The notes beneath the pieces were generated by a model that did no database searches, had not been told where the DNA came from, and worked only from the letters and a program-made list of their open reading frames with translations. Of a DNA stretch of 64,000 nt, positions 62,641 through 64,000 are shown piece by piece. Origin of the DNA: Natronomicrosphaera sp040876735 (lineage in GTDB: Bacteria > Planctomycetota > Phycisphaerae > Phycisphaerales > Phycisphaeraceae); assembly GCA_040876735.1 (NCBI GenBank), contig JBBDPC010000114.1:17331-81330 (forward strand), written 5' to 3'. A program made the translations under genes and the position numbers. Each line of letters begins with the position of its first letter. Position 1 is the first letter of the stretch.

Positions 62641-62865
62641 ATGCCCCGACTCTGCCGACACGAAGCCACCGGCCCGCAGGAGGTCAAGCCGCAGGACAAG
62701 AGCGTCTGGGTCTGCATGTGCGGCCTGAGCAAGTCGCTGCCGTTCTGCGACGGCTCGCACAAAGCCGCCCGCCAGGAAGAGGCCGGCAAGCTCTACGTCT
62801 ACGACCGCACCCGCGCCAACGTCGAAGAAGTCCGCGAAGACCAGCCGGGCCTGGACGAGATGTGA
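62641..62865 (+). CDS. CDGSH iron-sulfur protein
   Basis: The product has 74 residues; ATG 62641 follows AGGAG at 8 bases. The signature C25-x-C27-..-P-x-C36-D-G-S-H40 binds a [2Fe-2S] cluster through three Cys and one His (the mitoNEET fold). It may serve in electron transfer or cluster delivery. The C-terminal 30 residues (GKLYVYDRTRANVEEVREDQ) are a short extension typical of bacterial single-repeat members. It is transcribed with no obvious partner, upstream of a PAL-A copy. Confidence 0.93.
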   Translation: MPRLCRHEATGPQEVKPQDKSVWVCMCGLSKSLPFCDGSHKAARQEEAGKLYVYDRTRANVEEVREDQPGLDEM

Positions 62866-62872
62866 TGCGCTC

Positions 62873-62901
62873 GAAGCCCCCGGATTTAATCCGTGGGTGT
62901 C
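62873..62901. repeat. PAL-A palindromic repeat, degenerate copy 12
   Basis: The arms GAAGCCCCCGGAT / ATCCGTGGGTGTC have loop TTA and several mismatches. It lies between the CDGSH gene and the downstream pseudopilin start. Confidence 0.65.
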
Positions 62902-62920
62902 TTTCCACGGAGCACCCATC

Positions 62921-63610
62921 ATGCCGCACCGCCGGGGTCTGACGCTGGTCGAAACGCTCACCGTGGTGGTCGCTGTGGCGATCACGCTCGCGCTGGGGTG
63001 GATCGTGTTCATCCACAATCCCCGCCCGCACCACCGCGGCGCTCCCCGCATGCAGAACAACACCCAACTCCGTGGCATCCATCAGTCCATGGTCATGTAC
63101 GCCCAGGGCAACGGTGGCCACTTCCCCGGCCTCGACCGCCACGGCGACCCGGCCGCCCTTGCCGTCGAAGACCGCCTCAAAATCCTGCTCGACGGCAACT
63201 ACTTCACGCCTGAATACCTCATCAGCCCCAGCGAAACCGACCCGGCCATCCACGAATGGCAGCCGGGCAGCGCCTTCACCGCCGACAACCACTCCTACGC
63301 CCTGCTCCAGGTCCCCGTCGCCGGCGGTCGGCATGCCGAATGGTCCGAAACACTCAACACCGAAGCCATCGTCATGAGCGACCGCAACACCGGCGCCAGC
63401 CCCAGCGACGCCGATGTCCAGAGCATCCACACCAACACCCCCGGCGACTGGCGCGGCGGCGTCGCCCACAACGACAACAGCGTCGTGTTCGAAACCACTC
63501 ACCGCCTGCCTACCCGCTTCGACTTCGACCCCGCCAACCAACTTGCCGACGACCACCTCTTCGAAGCCGACAGCGACAACGACGCCTACCTCATCCACAG
63601 CGGCAACTAA
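62921..63610 (+). CDS. Pseudopilin-like protein
   Basis: The product has 229 residues from ATG 62921 (MPHRRGLTLVETLTVVVAVAITLALGWIVFI). The short basic leader, GLTLVE with Glu at +5, and a 20-residue hydrophobic helix form the prepilin signal. The C-terminal domain (about 45-229) is beta-rich, with GGVAHNDNSVVFETTHRLP. It lacks the H-X9-DG motif seen in the pseudopilin encoded at 29370, so it belongs to another branch. It may be exported by a type II-like system. Confidence 0.88.
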   Translation: MPHRRGLTLVETLTVVVAVAITLALGWIVFIHNPRPHHRGAPRMQNNTQLRGIHQSMVMYAQGNGGHFPGLDRHGDPAALAVEDRLKILLDGNYFTPEYLISPSETDPAIHEWQPGSAFTADNHSYALLQVPVAGGRHAEWSETLNTEAIVMSDRNTGASPSDADVQSIHTNTPGDWRGGVAHNDNSVVFETTHRLPTRFDFDPANQLADDHLFEADSDNDAYLIHSGN

Positions 63611-63640
63611 TCCTTGGGCATCCGGCAGCAAGCGCATCCG

Positions 63641-63960
63641 TACTCCCCTCCCCTTGGGAGGGGCCGGGGGAGGGTGCCTCCGGCCACCCCGGGGCTGGGG
63701 AAAAGAGTTTCGCGCGGAGAGCGCCAGGAGCGCGGAGAACGCAGAGAAGAAATACGTAGGGCAGGGCAAGCCCTGCCCTGCGAGTTGAATCCATGTGCAT
63801 CTGGGGTTTCAACCTCTTCTCTAATCTCTGCGTTCTCCGCGCTCCTGGCGCTCTCCGCGCGAAACTCCAAATCGGGCTGATACGATTGGCGTTTGCCGGT
63901 GACGCAAGGCGTCCGGAGACACCCTCTCCCAACCCCTCCCGAAGGGCTCACCTCCCGACA
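63641..63960. repeat. REP-D element, copy 3, split by an IR-E element
   Basis: The left part (63641-63690, CTCCCCTCCCCTTGGGAGGGG then GTGCCTCCGGCCACC) and the right part (63894-63960, GCCGGTGACGCAAGG then ACCCTCTCCCAACCCCTCCC) match the two ends of REP-D copies 1 and 2, but are about 200 bases apart. The intervening sequence contains IR-E. The simplest reading is an insertion of IR-E into REP-D. Confidence 0.7.
63705..63867. repeat. IR-E element with perfect 43-bp inverted arms
   Basis: Arms at 63705-63747 and 63825-63867 are exact complements over 43 bases, starting GAGTTTCGCGCGGAGAG. The 77-base interior holds a second palindrome (63758-63779, arms AGGGCAGGGC / GCCCTGCCCT). It has no coding frame. 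The perfect arms suggest recent origin, and the structure resembles a miniature inverted-repeat element. Confidence 0.9.
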
Positions 63961-64000
63961 CTTTTTACGGTGGAGGGCGTTCCGTGGCGATCAGGCGTGA

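Noticed and set aside
63710..63870. IR-E considered as an insertion sequence
   Set aside because: There is no transposase frame between the arms; the 77-base interior has only a small palindrome.

Overview
The window looks like chromosomal DNA of a high-GC member of the Planctomycetota, probably class Phycisphaerae. Supporting signs are pseudopilins with the H-X9-DG motif, a one-cysteine sulfatase, a LamG/TIGR03790-like protein, a ParA ATPase fused to a glycogen-binding-type domain, many secreted or membrane proteins without assignable function, and intergenic spaces full of short palindromic repeats. The taxonomic call is an inference from gene content. I saw no rRNA, tRNA, CRISPR array or transposase gene.

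Layout. (1) 1-10771, minus strand: a phage-like virion cassette (portal, scaffold-like protein, SU10/DUF5309-type major capsid protein, two connector-like proteins, tail/fibre-like proteins, and a large protein open at the left edge). No terminase, integrase or lysis gene is visible. (2) 10985-21535: a GAF/sigma-54 activator, leucyl aminopeptidase, a secreted helical-repeat protein, a YlbF-like protein, RNase R, a bacterial voltage-gated cation channel, Lgt and a stand-alone receiver domain. (3) 21941-24388, minus strand: a compact RiPP-like locus with a good promoter, a 53-codon lysine/glycine-rich precursor-like peptide, an aKG-HExxH-type peptide hydroxylase and an ATP-grasp protein that overlaps the hydroxylase by 4 bases. 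(4) 24465-42000: a DNA methyltransferase, CBS protein, 922-residue secreted protein, pseudopilin, ClpB with a CbpA-like DnaJ, MATE exporter, sulfatase, AsmA-like protein, RibD, cytidylate-kinase-like protein and an ECF sigma/anti-sigma pair. (5) 42045-49713: ThrS, a secreted protein, a short UvrC, a fucose-isomerase-like protein and RluB. (6) 50019-54165: a shape locus (coiled-coil membrane protein, small membrane protein, MreB, MreC, MreD). (7) 54230-63610: a degenerate MinD-like protein, ParA-CBM48, a coiled-coil membrane protein, an ABC ATPase, an 827-residue coiled-coil/Wzz-like membrane protein, a CDGSH protein and a second pseudopilin.

Two themes stand out. The first is the locus at 21941-24388, whose precursor gene is short and easily missed. 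The second is the density and diversity of palindromic elements. One family (called PAL-A here: arms GAAGCCCACGG.. / ..CCGTGGGCTTC, usually a 3-nt loop) occurs about twelve times. Most copies are intergenic, one is read in frame inside thrS, and two supply the stop codon of the adjoining gene from the loop. A second palindrome (PAL-B) occurs twice, both times in frame and in the same frame inside rnr. A third (REP-D, about 120 bp, GGAGGGG-rich arms) is found three times, one copy apparently split by another inverted-repeat element (IR-E) with perfect 43-bp arms.

Coordinates come from reading the sequence by eye together with the open reading frames. Starts were chosen by family alignment and Shine-Dalgarno spacing where possible. 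No database search was run, so family names rest on recognised motifs.
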